DNA of 64,000 nucleotides, taken from NCBI GenBank assembly GCA_964402065.1, contig CAYOAN010000006.1, forward strand, positions 107,396 to 171,395. The letters are read 5' to 3'. This DNA comes from CAIWMF01 sp964402065 (GTDB lineage: Bacteria > Verrucomicrobiota > Verrucomicrobiia > Chthoniobacterales > UBA6821). Positions within the stretch are counted from its first letter, which is position 1. Every line of letters begins with the position of its first letter. The position numbers and the translations under genes were made by a program. A model generated the notes under the pieces. That model made no database searches, had not been told where the DNA came from, and saw only the letters and a list, made by a program, of their open reading frames with translations. Of this stretch, positions 16,851 through 25,008 are shown piece by piece.

Positions 16851-17873
16851 TCATGAATGAACACCAGGTGTCTGCGACCTGCTTGCTTGATAGGCTTTGA
16901 TAATAGCCTGGACGAGCGCGTGGCGGACGACGTCTTTTTCTTTAAAATAGTGAAACCCAATCCCTGCTGTTTTTTTTAGGATAGAAGTCGCTTCCAAGAG
17001 ACCGCTCGGTTTGTTTTTTGGCAAATCAATTTGAGTTACGTCGCCCGTAATGATGCAGCGTGATCCGCGGCCAATACGAGTAAGAAACATGAACATCTGT
17101 TCGGTTGTCGTATTTTGAGCTTCATCCAAAATAATGAAGGCATTATTCAATGTTCGGCCTCGCATATAGGCAAGTGGTGCGATCTCAAGAATGTTTTTAT
17201 CGATATAACGCTGGATCTCTTCAGGCTCGAGCATTTCGTGTAAAGCATCGTACAAAGGACGAAGATAAGGGAAAATTTTTTCCTGGAGAACGCCGGGAAG
17301 AAATCCCAAAGCCTCTCCTGCCTCAACAGCGGGGCGTGTCAAAATAATACGACTGACTTTTTCTTGTTTTAACGCAGCGACTGCTTTCGCCATAGCAAGG
17401 TACGTTTTTCCAGTTCCTGCTGGACCAAGTCCAAAGGTAATATCGTGTTGGTCAATTTGATGAAGATAGGAGCGCTGAGATTCCGTTTGAGGGACAACAG
17501 GAGGCTTGCGCGGGGAGCAAAAAATGCGATCGGCCGACTTTTCTTTCCCTTCAAAAGCTGATTGTTGCACGATGTCCAAAAACTCATATTGGCCGATGCC
17601 ACCATCACGTTCGTGCAGTTGTTGCAAGCGTTCAAAAATCCAGATGGCTCGCTTTATTGACGCAGAAGAGCCAGTGAAGCGGATCCATGCATCGCGTGTT
17701 GTAATCGTAATGCAAAGAGCTTCTTCCATAGCGCGAAGCAATTTTTCGTCATTATGATAGAGGCTTCGCAGCAAATGAGGGTCATCAAATTCTAGCGTCT
17801 GTTCAAGAGAGAGGGATTTTTGAGAGGAAGATTTCACTTTATTGGAGATCTGGAGCGACTGGAGACAAAGCAA
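16851..17873 (-). CDS. phoH: PhoH-like ATPase
   Basis: Cytoplasmic P-loop ATPase, 340 residues, probably linked to RNA metabolism. Walker A is GLGPAGTGKTYLAMAKAVAA and Walker B is FIILDEAQNTT. The ITGDVTQIDLP motif and the preceding RPAVEAGEALGFLPG are family landmarks. The N-terminal KH-like region (about residues 50-85, ITITTRDAWIRFTGS) is also present. It is the upstream gene of an apparent phoH-pgpH operon. Confidence 0.93.
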   Translation of the reverse strand: MLCLQSLQISNKVKSSSQKSLSLEQTLEFDDPHLLRSLYHNDEKLLRAMEEALCITITTRDAWIRFTGSSASIKRAIWIFERLQQLHERDGGIGQYEFLDIVQQSAFEGKEKSADRIFCSPRKPPVVPQTESQRSYLHQIDQHDITFGLGPAGTGKTYLAMAKAVAALKQEKVSRIILTRPAVEAGEALGFLPGVLQEKIFPYLRPLYDALHEMLEPEEIQRYIDKNILEIAPLAYMRGRTLNNAFIILDEAQNTTTEQMFMFLTRIGRGSRCIITGDVTQIDLPKNKPSGLLEATSILKKTAGIGFHYFKEKDVVRHALVQAIIKAYQASRSQTPGVHS

Positions 17874-18000
17874 TGAGTGGTTAACAGCGGGTAATAAGTA
17901 AGAGGGTCGCCTTCGACAAAGATAAATTTAAAAAAAGTCTCATAGGCACATCAAATTTATTAAAAACTCATTCATCATGGGTTTCGTCACCCGAAAACCA

Positions 18001-18477
18001 TTATTTTTTCTTATCCTTATATCCGTAAACTAAAGCCCAATGAGTTCTCTCTTCTGGCGATTGGTGAATCTGGACAATGGCGTAATAGGTGCCAGTATTT
18101 TTCGGGACAATATAGGCGCCTGCAGCGCTAAAATGCTTTTTATCATTTGGTTTTTGCCAGCTTTCAGTTTCTGCTAGTTGGCCAGCCTCATCGTAAAGGT
18201 GAACAGAAATAACAGCTGCTTTGACATCAGAGCCTAAGACAAACCAATATTCATTTCCTTTGAAAAGCTGCGCAGTAACGGCTTGGCGATCATTGACGCC
18301 AAGATCGCCTCCCCAAGCATCTTTCCGGAAGGCATACTGTCTATGATAAGGCAGGGCCGCTTCGTAAGCAAACGAGAGAGCATCATCCACTGTTGCGTGA
18401 ACAGCCCCGGCACACGCGATCATCCCTGTCAAAACAAGGAGACATCGTTTAAAAAGGAATGAAAAATGCGATCTCAC
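18001..18477 (-). CDS. Secreted protein of unknown function
   Basis: Unrecognised 158-residue protein with a signal peptide (FKRCLLVLTGMIACAGAVHA, cleavage near VHA-TVDD). The mature part looks like a beta-sandwich: VTAQLFKGNEYWFVLGSD, AVISVHLYDEAGQL, GAYIVPKNTGTYYAIVQI and WALVYGYKDKKK. This pattern resembles carbohydrate-binding or pre-peptidase C-terminal-like modules, but no family can be named. It is five bases downstream of the next upstream gene on the same strand, so the two form an operon. Confidence 0.75.
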   Translation of the reverse strand: MRSHFSFLFKRCLLVLTGMIACAGAVHATVDDALSFAYEAALPYHRQYAFRKDAWGGDLGVNDRQAVTAQLFKGNEYWFVLGSDVKAAVISVHLYDEAGQLAETESWQKPNDKKHFSAAGAYIVPKNTGTYYAIVQIHQSPEERTHWALVYGYKDKKK

Positions 18478-18482
18478 AGGAA

Positions 18483-19346
18483 TTAAGAAGTCGTATTGAT
18501 GAGAGCAATGAGTTCACTAGTCAGTGCATGAATTTTTTGAATCCGCTCCTGTTGAATGATGCCACTTTTTTCTCCAATGATGCGGGCAATTTGGTCCAAT
18601 ACTTTATCGATTCGGAGGACCAAGTTGTTTTTGCGAAGCCGTGGGGACATTCCAGCGATACAACGTTTAAAATAGCGAACAAGCTCGGGCTGGTGAAGCA
18701 ACTCGGCGCCATCTTCTGTGTAATGAGCAGCAATGATTGCTGTGAGGACATCAGTGCCACGAAGCCAGCCGCCAAGACTGACTAACTGGGCAAGATTGCG
18801 GTCGTTCATTTCATCCATCGCCGCTTGAACATCATTCCGGGCGCCGTCAAATTCGGAGCGAACCCCTCGCCAATCTCGATGGTCCGCTTTTTCAATGATG
18901 CTCTTGCTTCGAGTGATTACTGATTTGCGCACATTGACTGCTTCAGCCAGGGAAAGGACATCACGGCCTAAGTCTTTTACGCGCTCTGCATCTTCCGCTT
19001 CAACGGCGACGAATCCTTCTGCAATAACAGAACCCAAGAGGAGAGCAATCTGAGAGCGTTCCTCTGGCGTGTGGGTTTTGCTCAAGCGAAGTTGAGATTT
19101 CCAATTGGGATTGCCCATTTTATCAAGGACCGCAAAAATTTCACTGGGGACAGGAACAACAACATCTTCAACAGAATCTGCTGGAAAGTCCGCCAAGTTT
19201 AACGAAGCAGGAGGTGAACCTGCTTGTTGCACAGCAGTCTGCTTAAGAGCAGCCGCGCTCAGTGGCTGCGGCGATGTTGAGGGCATTTCCACTGCGAGCA
19301 AACTTGCTAGCGAGGAAACAAAAAATAGCAGAAAAAAACTTTTCAT
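18483..19346 (-). CDS. Secreted alpha-helical protein of unknown function
   Basis: Unrecognised 287-residue protein with a signal peptide (MKSFFLLFFVSSLASLLAVE). A Pro/Ser-rich linker and a mostly helical body follow (EERSQIALLLGSVIAEGFVA, EDAERVKDLGRDVLSLAEA, LVSLGGWLRGTDVLTAIIAA). It is the first gene of a two-gene operon with the secreted beta-rich protein downstream. The leader contains the family-D motif CTGTAGCC about 20-30 bases before the start. Export and paired transcription suggest a joint periplasmic role. Confidence 0.75.
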   Translation of the reverse strand: MKSFFLLFFVSSLASLLAVEMPSTSPQPLSAAALKQTAVQQAGSPPASLNLADFPADSVEDVVVPVPSEIFAVLDKMGNPNWKSQLRLSKTHTPEERSQIALLLGSVIAEGFVAVEAEDAERVKDLGRDVLSLAEAVNVRKSVITRSKSIIEKADHRDWRGVRSEFDGARNDVQAAMDEMNDRNLAQLVSLGGWLRGTDVLTAIIAAHYTEDGAELLHQPELVRYFKRCIAGMSPRLRKNNLVLRIDKVLDQIARIIGEKSGIIQQERIQKIHALTSELIALINTTS

Positions 19347-19431
19347 GGAAAATTTGAGAAAACTCCGAAGACTAGGCTACAGAGAAAACTATTTTAAAAC
19401 AAAACAATATTTTTGAGTTAAAAAAAGAAAA

Positions 19432-19560
19432 GGGGTCAGTCCCTGATATTGCGTATTTTGGTGTCAGTCTATGATATTTGGTGTCAGTCCATTAGTTTTT
19501 TGAAGCTGGCGCAGAGGCTCAATTTTCCTGGCATGAGAGCCTTTTCTTTGCTAAGGACAA
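19432..19560 (+). repeat. Family C half element with flanking shared sequence
   Basis: GGGGTCAGTCCCTGATATTG begins the repeat, followed by GCGTATTTTGGTGTCAGTCT and ATGATATTTGGTGTCAGTCC. The next ~35 bases (CATTAGTTTTTTGAAGCTGG, then CGCAGAGGCT) also match the minus-strand flank of the copy at 48077-48138. The similarity therefore extends beyond the palindrome into what looks like a decayed neighbour gene. The rest of the 295-base gap before hldE holds only a short leader. Confidence 0.7.
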
Positions 19561-19614
19561 CGAGGTTTTTAGCGAAGAGATGTTCTGCCGGATATTCCTG
19601 CTCGACCCTGCGGC

Positions 19615-19641
19615 TTCTAACCTGTAGCCTGTATCCTCCAA
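19615..19641 (+). repeat. Family D leader repeat before hldE
   Basis: TTCTAACCTGTAGCCTGTAT followed by CCTCCAA immediately precedes the hldE ATG. These are three imperfect heptad-like copies of the CTGTAACC motif. Confidence 0.55.
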
Positions 19642-20643
19642 ATGGACGCGACAAGACTAGACCATATTCTCACTCAGGCTGCTCAAAAAAAGATCCTCGT
19701 TTTGGGGGATCTGATGCTAGATGAATTTGTTTGGGGAAATGTGCAACGGATCTCTCCGGAAGCGCCTGTTCCCGTTGTGGAAATTCAGCGCGAGTCGAGT
19801 TATCCTGGGGGGGCGGCTAATGTTGCTCGTAACCTAAGGCAATTTTGCGAGGAAGTTCATGTTCTTGGAAGGATTGGCTGTGATCGTGCAGGAGAAAAAT
19901 TGACTGCACTCATGGAGGAGGAGGGATTACAGACCGACGGCTTGATTGCAATGGAAGAGACTCCGACCATTGTAAAAACGCGCATCATCGCGCAGCACCA
20001 GCAGGTCGTTCGGGTTGACCGTGAAAAAAAAATTGCGCCCACTCCAGAGCTTTTGCAGATTGCTATTGAGCGTGCGGAAGCGCTACTGCCTTCAGTTGAC
20101 GCCATTCTTTTTGAAGATTATGGCAAAGGATTTTTGCAACAGGAACTGATTGAAGCAATCTTGCAACGGGGAGCTGGCAAAGTGATTACTTGCGACCCCC
20201 ATCCTCAGCGCCCTCTTGCTTGGCATGGTCTTGACGTTATTAAACCAAATCGAACGGAGGCTTTTGCGGCAGCAGGAGTTTCTTGGACAGCGCCGGTTGC
20301 CCCTCCCCTCGAGGACCAGGCGCTTTTACTAGTTGGAGAAAAACTATTACAACGCTGGAACTCAAAAGCACTGCTTATCACATTAGGCGAACAAGGCATG
20401 ATGTTATTCGAACAAGGAAAAAACCCTTATCACACGCCGACGCGAGCACAGGAAATTTTTGATGTCTCGGGAGCTGGTGATACAGCTATTGCTCTTTACA
20501 CGCTTGGCCTTGTGGCTGGCGCTACTTCGCAAGAGGCTGCCGAATTAGCGAATCATGCTTCAGGCATTGTTGTTGGCAAATTAGGAACGGCTACCTGTTC
20601 TTCTGAAGAACTAAAACAGAGTTTTCAAAAAATTACAGGATGA
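19642..20643 (+). CDS. hldE: D-glycero-beta-D-manno-heptose-7-phosphate kinase (RfaE1 domain)
   Basis: PfkB-family sugar kinase that makes heptose 1,7-bisphosphate for LPS inner core. The 333-residue protein has the N-terminal LVLGDLMLDEFVWG, the substrate site SYPGGAANVARNL, FEDYGKGF, KPNRTEA and the C-terminal catalytic VSGAGDTAIALYTLG. Only the kinase half is present. The cytidylyl/adenylyltransferase half (RfaE2) found in fused HldE proteins is missing, so a stand-alone HldC should be encoded elsewhere. Its stop overlaps the gmhB start (ATGA). Confidence 0.93.
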   Translation: MDATRLDHILTQAAQKKILVLGDLMLDEFVWGNVQRISPEAPVPVVEIQRESSYPGGAANVARNLRQFCEEVHVLGRIGCDRAGEKLTALMEEEGLQTDGLIAMEETPTIVKTRIIAQHQQVVRVDREKKIAPTPELLQIAIERAEALLPSVDAILFEDYGKGFLQQELIEAILQRGAGKVITCDPHPQRPLAWHGLDVIKPNRTEAFAAAGVSWTAPVAPPLEDQALLLVGEKLLQRWNSKALLITLGEQGMMLFEQGKNPYHTPTRAQEIFDVSGAGDTAIALYTLGLVAGATSQEAAELANHASGIVVGKLGTATCSSEELKQSFQKITG

Positions 20644-21194
20644 ATCCCTCCAGCATGATGTGTCGGCCTGCCATTTTTTTTGATCGTGATGGAACATTGA
20701 TGAAAGAGGTCGATCATTGCCATCGAGCTGAAGATGTTCAAGCTATCGAAGGAGCTGCTGATCTGCTTGCTCAGACTCATATCCAAGGCTGGCTCCATCT
20801 CATCATCACTAACCAGAGTGGCATTGGACGAGGCTATTTTACAAAAAAAGAATTTGATGACGTTCAAGAAGAGTTGCAGCGTCAATTAAATGGGCTCATT
20901 GATGGCGTTTATATGTCGCCTGATATGCCAGGTTCCAATTCAGTGCGACGGAAGCCAGCGCCAGGCATGCTTCTAGAGGCGGCAGAAGCATTTAATATCG
21001 ATCTCACTCGTTCCATCATGATTGGGGATCGCTCAAGCGACATCGAGGCTGGAAAAGCTGCGGGGTGTCGTACCATCTTGGTTCTTACCGGGTATGGAAA
21101 AGAGCATCGTGACTGTGGTGCCGATTTTATTGCAGAAGATGTGACTCACGCATTGCAGTGGGTGTCACAACAAACAGCGAGTGCTCATTCATGA
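20640..21194 (+). CDS. gmhB: HAD-IIIA family D,D-heptose 1,7-bisphosphate phosphatase
   Basis: Protein of 184 residues that removes the C7 phosphate in ADP-heptose synthesis. HAD motifs are FFDRDGTLM (catalytic Asp pair), ITNQSGIGRGYF, RRKPAPGML and MIGDRSSDIEAG. The zinc loop of E. coli-type GmhB (C-x-H...C-x-C before RKP) is replaced by YMSPDMPGSNSVRRKP with no Cys or His, so this is a zinc-free variant. It overlaps hldE upstream and kdsB downstream by 4 bp each, which supports the pathway assignment. An ATG at 20658 (MCRPAIFF) is a plausible alternative start. Confidence 0.88.
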   Translation: MNPSSMMCRPAIFFDRDGTLMKEVDHCHRAEDVQAIEGAADLLAQTHIQGWLHLIITNQSGIGRGYFTKKEFDDVQEELQRQLNGLIDGVYMSPDMPGSNSVRRKPAPGMLLEAAEAFNIDLTRSIMIGDRSSDIEAGKAAGCRTILVLTGYGKEHRDCGADFIAEDVTHALQWVSQQTASAHS

Positions 21195-21970
21195 AAGCCC
21201 CTGCAAAAAAAGCTTCTAGTGTCGTTTTAATCATTCCTGCACGCTGGGGATCAACTCGTTTTCCTGGGAAGTTATTGCACTCATTGGCCGGAAAGCCCGT
21301 GCTGCAGCATGTTTGGGAGCGATGCAGAAGCGCCCGTCTTATCGGTCGCATCATTATAGCAACTGATGATCGGCGGCTTAAAGAAGCTGCAGCATGTTTT
21401 GGAGCAGAGGTTGTCATGACGTCTGTGAAACATCAATCGGGAACAGACCGGATTGCAGAAGCCATCAAAAAGTTAGAAAAAAAAGAGCAGGTCGCATTTT
21501 CTCATGTTATCAATGTTCAAGGCGATGAACCCCTTATTGACGCACGCCTCATCGATCGTCTTGCAAAAACCATGCTGGAAGATTCCGAGGTGGAAATGGT
21601 CACAGCGGCCACGCCTCTTAGCGAAGAGGCTCATCGCAATGATCCTAATGTGGTAAAAGTTGTCCTCAATCGGAATAGCGACGCCCTTTATTTTTCGCGG
21701 AGCCTCATCCCTTATCATCGAGATTTTCGCGATCAGAAGTCAGCTGTGAAGCCACTCTTGCACTTAGGAATTTATGGATTTCGGAAAGATATTCTCAAAA
21801 AGTATGTCGGATATCGTCCCTCTCCTCTTGAGCGGTGTGAGAAATTAGAACAGCTTCGTGCACTCGAGTATGGGATTAAAATTCGAGTTCTCACGACAAA
21901 TCATCGCGCCCTTGGAGTCGACACGCCAGAGGATGCAAAGCGGATTGAGGCCTATTTTCATCGGGGATAA
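21191..21970 (+). CDS. kdsB: 3-deoxy-manno-octulosonate cytidylyltransferase (CMP-KDO synthetase)
   Basis: Activates KDO as CMP-KDO for lipid A-core assembly. The 259-residue protein has the signature IIPARWGSTRFPGKLL near the N terminus, TDDRRL, the INVQGDEPLI metal site, YFSRSLIPYHRD and the terminal GVDTPEDAKRIE. The start at ATG 21191 overlaps the gmhB stop by 4 bp; the frame is open 11 codons further upstream but that would run into gmhB. The last 13 bases overlap convergently with lgt. Confidence 0.95.
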   Translation: MKAPAKKASSVVLIIPARWGSTRFPGKLLHSLAGKPVLQHVWERCRSARLIGRIIIATDDRRLKEAAACFGAEVVMTSVKHQSGTDRIAEAIKKLEKKEQVAFSHVINVQGDEPLIDARLIDRLAKTMLEDSEVEMVTAATPLSEEAHRNDPNVVKVVLNRNSDALYFSRSLIPYHRDFRDQKSAVKPLLHLGIYGFRKDILKKYVGYRPSPLERCEKLEQLRALEYGIKIRVLTTNHRALGVDTPEDAKRIEAYFHRG

Positions 21971-22890
21971 CGCGGCCTTAACATTGCCGCAACAATGAAG
22001 GCAATGCCGATCGCGATGAGGAAAAAGGAAAAAAATTCTCCACGCGTGAACATGCCAATCAGCGGGGCATCAGGTTCGCGGAAGATCTCCCCAGCAATGC
22101 GTAGGAGCGCATAGGCAATAAAGAAAGTTCCTGTTAAAACTCCATTCGGTAGACGAAAGCGGGTTCGCATGATCCAGAGGAGCATAAATAACACAACGCC
22201 TTCCAACAAAGCTTCGATAATTTGGGAGGGATAACGTGGAGTCAAAATCGTTGCGAGATAAGCTCGGAGAGCAGGAGAGCTACTCACGCCAGCAACAACG
22301 GCATCGACATTAGAAAATCGTGGGTCAATCGCTGTGGTATCTTGCAATGTTGCTGTGACAAATCCAGGAGGGAGAACGGCAAGTTCTTTGGGAAATTGCA
22401 TCGCCCAAAAAACGGTTGTTGCACGACCAAAGAGTTCTCCATTGATGAAATTGGCGCAGCGACCAAGAAATAAGCCGATCGGAGCTACAACCACTAAATT
22501 ATCTCCAAGATTGAGCCACGAGACACGATGCCGCCGAGCATACCAGAGTGAGTAGAGGGCCAGGCCGATGATGCCGCCATGGCTTGACATGCCGCCTTCC
22601 CAAACGCGACAGAAGAGCAACGGATTTTCTAAAAACCCATCAAGGTCGTAAAAGAGCATATAACCAAGGCGTCCGCCAATCACCACGCCAAAAAGCGCTC
22701 CCCACGTGATAAAGTCCGTGACTTGATCAGGAGTAAGATCGCTGTAGCCGCGTCGCGCAAGATAGCGATAGAGCAATGTTCCAAAAAGGAAGGCCCCAAT
22801 GTAAGCGAGACCATACCAGCGCAAGCCGATGTTATCGGTAAAGCGAATGAGAAATGGACTTAGATCGTGGACGTAGAAAGCGAGGGGCAT
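21958..22890 (-). CDS. lgt: Prolipoprotein diacylglyceryl transferase
   Basis: Inner-membrane enzyme that adds diacylglyceryl to the lipobox Cys. The 310-residue protein has about seven membrane segments and the Lgt signature GRCANFINGELFGR, with GGMSSHGGIIG and IRWYGL-like (LRWYGLAYIGAF) motifs. It starts 7 bp after the stop of the SopB-like effector gene on the same strand, so it may be the last gene of that transcript. Its activity is needed for the lipoproteins seen elsewhere, including the candidate immunity proteins at 45.5-47.9 kb. Confidence 0.95.
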   Translation of the reverse strand: MPLAFYVHDLSPFLIRFTDNIGLRWYGLAYIGAFLFGTLLYRYLARRGYSDLTPDQVTDFITWGALFGVVIGGRLGYMLFYDLDGFLENPLLFCRVWEGGMSSHGGIIGLALYSLWYARRHRVSWLNLGDNLVVVAPIGLFLGRCANFINGELFGRATTVFWAMQFPKELAVLPPGFVTATLQDTTAIDPRFSNVDAVVAGVSSSPALRAYLATILTPRYPSQIIEALLEGVVLFMLLWIMRTRFRLPNGVLTGTFFIAYALLRIAGEIFREPDAPLIGMFTRGEFFSFFLIAIGIAFIVAAMLRPRYPR

Positions 22891-22897
22891 TTTTATG

Positions 22898-24478
22898 TTA
22901 TGTTTTTACGATGGTGGATGCTCCCCATCCCGAGTAGCTTCCTGCAGAAAGCCAATGCGTCCATCCATCAAAAGTACGATCCTTCTTTTCCCCTGCGATT
23001 AAACGCCAATAAGTTTTAAATTGCTTATTGCCTGCAAAACCGGTGTTCAATCTTTGGATTTCACTATTTCCTGAAAATGAAAAAGCTTTGATAACGTTTC
23101 TCACGGCATTGGTCATCTTGCTCAATTTTAAAGTTGGGTTAGCAAACCACATTTTTGTCATTTCGCTGAAACGAGATGTTCGATCCTTGCCGCTTTTACA
23201 ATAGACATGGGTGGGAATGTTACATTTATTCAATAGCAGGCTATACTTCGCTTGAAATTCATAGGAATAAAAACTAGAGCCTTCTTGATTACGAGTTGAG
23301 CGTAGCTCTCTTACATCTTCTAATAGTTTCCATTCAGCTGTGTTTTTCAAATCATTAGAATGAGCTGAGTCGATATCTTTATATAATTCAGCTATCTTTT
23401 GTTCTATTGCGCCATTGTCTTGAAGGTAATGATCCAATGTCTTTTCGGTTTCAGCATCTGGGCTTCCTTCTATTAGTTGAGAAAGCTCTGTTTGTTGGGC
23501 TTTCTGAACAGAAAAATTTGTATATCGCACTTGAGGTTTTACCCAAATGGAGGTCACTTGATCCGTTCCTGGCTTGCAATAATCAATCTGAATAGGTTTG
23601 TCATGCACCCAATTTTTAATGAAATCTAATTGGTCTTGCGCCATCGCGGATTCTTTTTCCTTGTTTGTAGAAAGCAGCCCAATATGAGCGTGTTCAATCG
23701 GAAGGGGTTTGTTTTCATTATATGTTTCAGCGCTAACATCAGCAGAAACCCAATTTGGAGTTGTTTCAAGCATGGCTGATAAAATTTGCTTATAGCGGTT
23801 CATGGCTGTTTGTTCGCGCGGTGTCATGGTGCCGGTACTTGCAACAGCATCAGCCTCCTCTCTGGGTCTTGGTGGCATCAACATTCCTGATCGTACAAAC
23901 TGGAGGGTTGGAGGGGGATTATTCTTATCTGTGCCTTCAAGAGAGAAGGTTTCGGTCCACCCATTAACAGCATTTTTATTATTAATATCGGTAGAAGAAA
24001 CACCAAAGATGCCTAAGTTATTTGATAATGATTTGAGGCGACCAAGGGGCGTTATGATAGATTTATAGCTGGTTGTCTCCGTAGCAGCCTTTCCATCGAC
24101 AACCTCTCTATAACTAATGGTATTCTCGAGAGGTTTTGTCCAATTAGCCTCTGCTTCAACCATCGCAACGGCCTTAGCAACGCGATAAGAATTGATGGGT
24201 TTGTTGCTTTGAGAGCTTAACCCTAGCTGTCGGCCAACTTTATTCGCAATGGTTTCTCCATGAGTTGAGGCAATGCCGTTGAGTAATGAGGCATCCGTTA
24301 AGTTAGTCATTTTTCCGTGACCAAAAAATTCTCCACGAAAGAACGCTTTCCACCCTGTAACAGGGCTCACTTTACCAAAGGAAAAGCTAGCCATGAGCGT
24401 GCTTTTATGGGAATCAGCAGCGCTCCTAATGTCTTCGCTTATAGCTAAAGGTGATTCTGACGACCTTGAAACATTCAT
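22898..24478 (-). CDS. SopB/IpgD-like type III effector, inositol (phospho)lipid phosphatase
   Basis: Protein of 526 residues. The CX5R phosphatase loop CKSGKDRT starts at Cys427 and matches SopB/SigD and IpgD exactly over eight residues. Downstream, the block SGNSEIQRLNTGFAGNK matches the conserved post-catalytic SGN.EIQ..NTG..GNK region of that family. An upstream NFSVQKAQ segment may correspond to the family's NFGVNE motif. The N terminus is Ser-rich and has no Sec signal (MNVSRSSESPLAISEDIRSA), as expected for type III export. A CesT-like chaperone gene ends 11 bp upstream on the same strand. Known relatives dephosphorylate host phosphoinositides to alter membrane traffic and survival signalling. 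Family membership is seen in the motifs; secretion and host target are inferred. Confidence 0.88.
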   Translation of the reverse strand: MNVSRSSESPLAISEDIRSAADSHKSTLMASFSFGKVSPVTGWKAFFRGEFFGHGKMTNLTDASLLNGIASTHGETIANKVGRQLGLSSQSNKPINSYRVAKAVAMVEAEANWTKPLENTISYREVVDGKAATETTSYKSIITPLGRLKSLSNNLGIFGVSSTDINNKNAVNGWTETFSLEGTDKNNPPPTLQFVRSGMLMPPRPREEADAVASTGTMTPREQTAMNRYKQILSAMLETTPNWVSADVSAETYNENKPLPIEHAHIGLLSTNKEKESAMAQDQLDFIKNWVHDKPIQIDYCKPGTDQVTSIWVKPQVRYTNFSVQKAQQTELSQLIEGSPDAETEKTLDHYLQDNGAIEQKIAELYKDIDSAHSNDLKNTAEWKLLEDVRELRSTRNQEGSSFYSYEFQAKYSLLLNKCNIPTHVYCKSGKDRTSRFSEMTKMWFANPTLKLSKMTNAVRNVIKAFSFSGNSEIQRLNTGFAGNKQFKTYWRLIAGEKKDRTFDGWTHWLSAGSYSGWGASTIVKT

Positions 24479-24489
24479 AATGCTGCTTT

Positions 24490-24999
24490 TTAATCTAGCT
24501 GTGTAATATCAACGAGTTGATGACCACTAGCCTCTTGATCGGCTCTAAGAGAGGCTTCGGGGTCTTCAATGTTTTGATTTTCTAAAAGTGGTCTCCAAGA
24601 ATTTGATGCATTGGCTAAATCTGCAATGGCATTTGCTAGGATTTCGCCTGTTAATAATTTTCCATCAGAGCTGTAAATGGCTAATGCGCGAGCAATGATG
24701 ACCATGCTCGTCTCTCGCTCCATGCTAATTGTGGCGCCATTTGTCCCAGACCAAAAAAGATTAGCTTCGAGTAGCTGCTCAACAACCGTGCCGCGATTTT
24801 CTTGAGGTAACGTTCCTATCAAGTGATGAAGGACAATCGTGTCATTAATCGCATTAAGGGTGATGTTAACTTGAATCTTATCGTCAAGTTGCAGAATACA
24901 GGTGTCATCTTCCTCGCTAAACTGTAAGTCATCTAATTCCAAAAAAAGACCGAGAGACTCTAAAATTTCTTTTCCGTGAGTATGAAAATTTTCATCCAT
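24490..24999 (-). CDS. CesT/Tir-type type III secretion chaperone
   Basis: Acidic 169-residue protein with the class I secretion-chaperone layout. An N-terminal helix ends in LGLFLELDDLQFSEEDDTC, followed by strands (CILQLDDKIQVNITLNA, TIVLHHLIGTLP). A helix with LLEANLFWSGTNGATISMER precedes SMVIIARALAIYSSDGKLLT, typical of SicP/SigE/CesT proteins. It lies immediately upstream of the SopB-like gene, as sigE lies next to sopB in Salmonella (there downstream). It is expected to bind the effector's N-terminal region in the cytoplasm. The last ~30 residues form an acidic tail not typical of the family. Confidence 0.85.
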   Translation of the reverse strand: MDENFHTHGKEILESLGLFLELDDLQFSEEDDTCILQLDDKIQVNITLNAINDTIVLHHLIGTLPQENRGTVVEQLLEANLFWSGTNGATISMERETSMVIIARALAIYSSDGKLLTGEILANAIADLANASNSWRPLLENQNIEDPEASLRADQEASGHQLVDITQLD

Positions 25000-25008
25000 A
25001 AAAAATGC

